From positions 1-48,498 of the forward strand of contig JAEINY010000012.1 in the NCBI GenBank assembly GCA_016342595.1: 48,498 bases of DNA, read 5' to 3'. Under the pieces are notes generated by a model. It worked only from the letters and a program-made list of their open reading frames with translations, had not been told where the DNA came from and did no database searches. This stretch comes from Marinilabiliaceae bacterium (GTDB lineage Bacteria; Bacteroidota; Bacteroidia; Bacteroidales; Marinilabiliaceae). Positions 45,112 through 48,498 of this stretch are shown here, piece after piece; the stretch's first letter is position 1, and the number at the start of each line of letters is the position of its first letter. The position numbers were made by a program, and so were the translations under genes.

Positions 45112-45150
45112 CCTGCAGGACAAAATTATACCTGTCCTGCAGGTTTTAAA
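45112..45150 (+). terminator. Terminator or attenuator between susD 2 and the enzymes
   Basis: CCTGCAGGACA (45112-45122) pairs perfectly with TGTCCTGCAGG (45133-45143) around a 10-nt loop and is followed by TTTTAAAAAATT. The interrupted T-tract suggests partial termination inside the locus. Confidence 0.75.
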
Positions 45151-45237
45151 AAATTGAGCATTGAAACATGCACGAAGAGAAGTGATTCCACTATGGAATT
45201 GTAACGGAATAACCTGACTGTATATGTGTGTTTTTTT

Positions 45238-45388
45238 TAAAAAAAAGTGTAGCGCAAAGTTCAGGAAAAGGAAACGGTCACAGAGCCGTTAGAGTTTAAA
45301 AAAAATTATTAATGTCTTATTAATGAAAATACTCTGTGCCCTTATTGTTTTTGTTTTCCTCCGAAACTCTGTGTAACGATTTGATGAA
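45238..45388. repeat. Imperfect inverted repeat of the dispersed type, within uptake locus 2
   Basis: The 393-bp gap after susD contains an imperfect palindrome: AAAGTTCAGGAAAAGGAAAC near the left end and GTTTTCCTCCGAAACTCTG near the right end, with CACAGAG and CTCTGTG arms inside. The vocabulary (ACTCTGTG, CTCTGTGTAAC) resembles repeat copies A and B. No gene is seen in this gap. Confidence 0.55.
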
Positions 45389-45478
45389 TTATCAGATAAA
45401 TTACCTAATAACAAACAGTGTTTAATTCGATTATTGGAAAGCAGAATAATGACCAATCCATCGAGAAACAAAAGAATC

Positions 45479-47863
45479 ATGAAGCAACTACAACTCTTAC
45501 TTTGGTGTTTTCTGTTGATCCCTGTATTTAGCTATGGGCAAGAGAAGGTATTCCCGGGAGCAGATGAAACAACACCCTCCAAAGCACAATATTTTAGTTG
45601 GATCAATAATACCAACGAAGGAGCTACCGAAGAGCAAACAATGATTAACCTGGCCTTTTTTCAATGGTTGAAGGAAAGCTATGGCATGCAACTGGATATT
45701 TATGCCTTTGATGCCGGTGCCATTGATGGAAAAAGGTTTTACGGAAGTATTTACTCGGATCGTTTTAAAAAACAATTTCCCAATGGTTTTGATCCCATCT
45801 ATGCCAAGGCAAAAGGACTGGATATTCGCCTGGGTGTTTGGGGAGGTCCCGATGGATTTGGGGATACACCCGAAGAAGAACAGGCCCGTATTGATCAGAT
45901 GGCCAAACTCTGCCGGGATTATGAATTTGCCTTGTTTAAGTTCGATGCCGTGTGTGGGCCCTTACCTCTGGAGAAGGAAGATGCCTTTATCCGGATGATG
46001 AAGGAGTGCCGTAAACACAGTCCGGATCTGATATTACTCAACCACCGTTTAGGATTACAGCGTGCCAAGCCTTATTCAACCACATTTTTATGGGAAGGCT
46101 ATGAAACGTACATCGACGTGTTCATGACTAATAAAGGGACGGCATCGCACAACAGAGCCGGTGCGCTAACACGCGGCTTGCCACCCGAAATGAAGCGTCT
46201 GACGGAAGATCATGGTGTTTGCCTGTCGTCCTGTCTGGATTATTGGGAAGATGATATCGTTCTTCAGGCCTTTAACCGCTCCTTGATCCTGGCACCTGAG
46301 CTGTATGGGAATCCCTGGTTGTTAAGGGATGATGAATTTTCTCAGTTGGCACGATTCTTTAATTTACATCGTAAATATGGTGAGATCATGGTGAATGGTC
46401 AAACCTTACCTGAATCCTATGGACCACATGCCGTTTCCAGAGGGGATGAAGCGACGCGAATCATCACATTGCGTAACCTGGAATGGAACGAATCGACTTA
46501 CACTGTTCGTTTGGATGATGAAATTGGCCTTTCTGCAGGTGATAAAGTGACCTTGGTTCAATTGCATCCCACCGAAAAGCTTATCGGGACATTTGAAAAA
46601 GGAGAGAAGGTAACGATTCCAGTGGCTCCTTTCAGGGCGAACATGCTGCTGGCAACGACTAAAAAATATGACGAACCCGCAATTCATGGAGCTGATTATA
46701 AAGTGATCCGCAATGTAGCAGGTCAAGCTGTTGAAATTGAATTGTTGGGTATGCCTGGAGAATCCGCGATAATAACATTGAATGATTTTGCTGATTTTAA
46801 AGCCGCTCAATTAAATGGAAATGCCAGTAAAAAGTTAACTGCCGGTAAAAAAGTGAAGGTGAAGTTTGGGGGAGAAGAATTAAACCAAGCGTCTCATCGC
46901 AAATTGATGGATTTATCCCCATCTCAATTGACTGATGATGTCGAGGCTCTATATGAAGCTACAGTATATGCTGCTGATAACAATGCCTTGGAAGTACGTT
47001 CTGTACAGCGTTCTGGTGAAACGAATATTCCGGCGGTGAAAGCTGCCAGAGATGCCTTTTTTAATCAGCCTACATTTGTTGAAAGAGGTATTTGGGATAA
47101 AAATTTGTTTGATGGAGACCAGGCTACAGGCTTTTGGCCATCTACAAAATATAAAAGAGATCAACGTGTGAAAGGGGGATGTTTTCGTCTTGATTTGGGC
47201 GAGGTTACTACGCTGGATCAAATTATTGTGTATGTGCCGGATGATTTCTCTTTGCAACCCTTATTGCGGGAAGAAGGCAATTATGTGGAAGTTTCAACGG
47301 ACCTGAAGCAATGGGAAACACTCACTTATTTGTCGGGAACGGAAATGGTAATTGATTTAGAAAAGTCTGTAAGATATCTGCGATTTAGAGAATTTCCTCA
47401 ACGTATGGTAGAGATTGAAGGCTATAAAAATGGTCAGGCTGTGGATCGATCCAAATGGCGGGCTTCTAACCTGTTTGCTCATGCTGATCATATGAAAGCA
47501 CAGAAAATATGGTCTGGTAAAGTTACTTTAGATGAAGTAGCAAAAGATAGCTACTTGTGTGTGGCCATCAATGGAAAACACGGGGTTGAAGGTGCTTATG
47601 CAGCTGCTAAGGTAGATGGCGCCTTAAGAGGTGCGCCTAACCGGGCGGTCTCTTATCCTTCCAACACCTGGGAATACGTTAATGCTAAACGTGATAAAAA
47701 CTACACTTATTACATTCCGGTCAGTAAAGCAGATGTGGGTAAAGAGATTGAAGTGTTTGTGATGGGCTACGATAAAGAATATTTGGAATTGAGTTCTGAA
47801 GTATGGATTTCGGCTTATCCCGCTCCTTATGAATCCATCAAATTAGAATTAACGCGTAAATAA
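45479..47863 (+). CDS. Putative secreted glycoside hydrolase with C-terminal discoidin-like region, family unassigned
   Basis: This protein of about 794 residues has a signal peptide (about 1-21, ending VFSYGQ) if translation starts at the ATG at 45479; TTG at 45434 and ATG at 45449 are upstream in frame but give poorer signal peptides. The N-terminal 300 residues resemble a clan GH-D-like TIM barrel (alpha-galactosidase-type): LGVWGGPDGFG, then Asp156 in LFKFDAV as candidate nucleophile, and Asp254 or Asp258 in CLDYWEDD as candidate acid/base. A beta-sandwich region follows. About residues 540-680 resemble an F5/8 type C carbohydrate-binding domain (NLFDGDQATGFWPST, FRLDLGEVTTLDQIIVYVP). A GH97 gene follows after 9 bp. 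Catalytic assignment is inference; no exact GH family was recognised. Confidence 0.72.
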   Translation: MKQLQLLLWCFLLIPVFSYGQEKVFPGADETTPSKAQYFSWINNTNEGATEEQTMINLAFFQWLKESYGMQLDIYAFDAGAIDGKRFYGSIYSDRFKKQFPNGFDPIYAKAKGLDIRLGVWGGPDGFGDTPEEEQARIDQMAKLCRDYEFALFKFDAVCGPLPLEKEDAFIRMMKECRKHSPDLILLNHRLGLQRAKPYSTTFLWEGYETYIDVFMTNKGTASHNRAGALTRGLPPEMKRLTEDHGVCLSSCLDYWEDDIVLQAFNRSLILAPELYGNPWLLRDDEFSQLARFFNLHRKYGEIMVNGQTLPESYGPHAVSRGDEATRIITLRNLEWNESTYTVRLDDEIGLSAGDKVTLVQLHPTEKLIGTFEKGEKVTIPVAPFRANMLLATTKKYDEPAIHGADYKVIRNVAGQAVEIELLGMPGESAIITLNDFADFKAAQLNGNASKKLTAGKKVKVKFGGEELNQASHRKLMDLSPSQLTDDVEALYEATVYAADNNALEVRSVQRSGETNIPAVKAARDAFFNQPTFVERGIWDKNLFDGDQATGFWPSTKYKRDQRVKGGCFRLDLGEVTTLDQIIVYVPDDFSLQPLLREEGNYVEVSTDLKQWETLTYLSGTEMVIDLEKSVRYLRFREFPQRMVEIEGYKNGQAVDRSKWRASNLFAHADHMKAQKIWSGKVTLDEVAKDSYLCVAINGKHGVEGAYAAAKVDGALRGAPNRAVSYPSNTWEYVNAKRDKNYTYYIPVSKADVGKEIEVFVMGYDKEYLELSSEVWISAYPAPYESIKLELTRK

Positions 47864-47872
47864 GAATAATCC

Positions 47873-48498
47873 ATGAATACAATAATAAGAGTGGCGTTAC
47901 TGATGATAGCAATTATCACGGTACCAAACGCCATGGCCAAAGATAAAGTTTACCGGGTTAGTTCACCGGACAAGAAGATTGAAGTAGTGGTTAATTTGTC
48001 AGATCAAATCCGCTTTTCAGTGAAGCATGATGGTCAGGAAATCATCAGTCCTTCGCAAATAGCCATGGAATTGCCAAATGTCACATTGGGGCAGAATCCG
48101 GTGGTTGTAAAAGTAGAGAAGCGCTCCATAGATGAAACCATTCAACCCGTGGTTAAGATCAAGGAAGCACAAATAGCCAATCAATGCAACGAGTTAAAAG
48201 TTATCTATGAAGGCGATTACGCCATTCGTTTCAGGGCTTATAATGATGGGGTGGCTTATCGTTTCGAAACCAATAAGGACGGAGAGATTACGGTGGTGAG
48301 CGAGACGGGTAATTATGCCTTCCCGGAGAACTACATGTGTTGGTGGGGGCGTGAGAAGCGCTTTCAATCCAATAACCAGGTGTATTACGATTATACTTCA
48401 CTTCAGAAATTGGGTGAGCAGGACATGGCCAGTTTGCCATTGATTTTAAATCCTGCCAATGGACCCAAGATTGTAATTGCTGAAACCGATCTGATTGA
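47873..48498 (+). CDS. GH97 family glycoside hydrolase, N-terminal part (cut by window end)
   Basis: The frame opens at an ATG 9 bp after the previous stop and runs off the window after about 208 codons. Residues 1-22 are a signal peptide (ending NAMA/KD). The rest matches the GH97 N-terminal beta-sandwich: VSSPDKKIEVVVNLSDQIRF, YEGDYAIRFRAYNDGVAYRF and NYMCWWGREKRF. GH97 enzymes are alpha-glucosidases (such as SusB) or alpha-galactosidases, and the catalytic barrel that would tell them apart is beyond the window. It is probably co-transcribed with the putative hydrolase upstream, as enzymes of uptake locus 2. Confidence 0.88.
   Translation, partial: MNTIIRVALLMIAIITVPNAMAKDKVYRVSSPDKKIEVVVNLSDQIRFSVKHDGQEIISPSQIAMELPNVTLGQNPVVVKVEKRSIDETIQPVVKIKEAQIANQCNELKVIYEGDYAIRFRAYNDGVAYRFETNKDGEITVVSETGNYAFPENYMCWWGREKRFQSNNQVYYDYTSLQKLGEQDMASLPLILNPANGPKIVIAETDLI

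Noticed and set aside
45434..45478. TTG or upstream ATG start for the putative hydrolase
   Set aside because: The extra residues are charged and precede the signal peptide; the ATG at 45479 starts directly at it.

Overview
The window is a chromosomal segment of a Bacteroidota bacterium. The evidence is two SusC/SusD outer-membrane uptake loci, each preceded by an ECF sigma factor and a FecR-type anti-sigma factor; TAnnTTTG promoter elements instead of classical -10 boxes; weak Shine-Dalgarno sequences; and GH97, DUF4251 and DUF6588 family proteins. A free-living member of Bacteroidia, perhaps a Marinilabiliales-like marine or sediment organism, fits the gene set. That placement below phylum level is inference.

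Layout. 1-1195: the last 65 bases of a group II intron (domain V 3' strand, complete domain VI with bulged branch-point A), then non-coding dispersed repeats. 1196-9096: a plus-strand peptide catabolism cluster: S9 dipeptidyl-peptidase, M24 Xaa-Pro peptidase, ornithine-cyclodeaminase/mu-crystallin family reductase, Cys/Thr-type trans-3-hydroxy-L-proline dehydratase, and secreted C69 dipeptidase. Together they would cut proline- and hydroxyproline-rich (collagen-like) peptides and return 3-hydroxyproline to proline. 9360-10203: a small winged-helix-like protein and a MarR regulator. 10204-11319: repeats, including a larger mosaic copy of the repeat near position 200 that carries a 21-bp minisatellite. 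11320-14865 (minus): lysine 2,3-aminomutase, beta-lysine acetyltransferase and an SSS-family symporter, a compact operon for the compatible solute N-epsilon-acetyl-beta-lysine. 15488-17524 (minus): M3 peptidase.

17808-22384 holds two tandem copies of a two-gene module, a secreted SPOR-domain protein followed by a DUF6588 protein; the second SPOR protein has two SPOR-like domains. Then come a nitroreductase (minus) and an ElyC/SanA/YdcF-type DUF218 protein, divergently arranged. 23965-31249 is uptake locus 1 (sigma, FecR, SusC, SusD) with no linked enzyme. 31339-33223 has small envelope proteins and a zinc-ribbon protein. 33456-37193 is a large SWIM-SNF2 helicase.

37209-37842 is a 42-bp tandem array interrupted by a 239-bp element with 14-bp terminal inverted repeats. 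Removing the element plus one 12-bp flanking duplication restores the 42-bp phase exactly. 38242 to the window end is uptake locus 2: sigma, FecR, SusC, SusD, an unassigned secreted putative glycoside hydrolase, and the start of a GH97 enzyme cut by the window edge.

No tRNA, rRNA or CRISPR array was recognised. Several starts were moved from TTG/GTG codons to downstream ATGs where promoter position, signal peptide or gene overlap supports it. All family assignments come from reading motifs; no database search was run.
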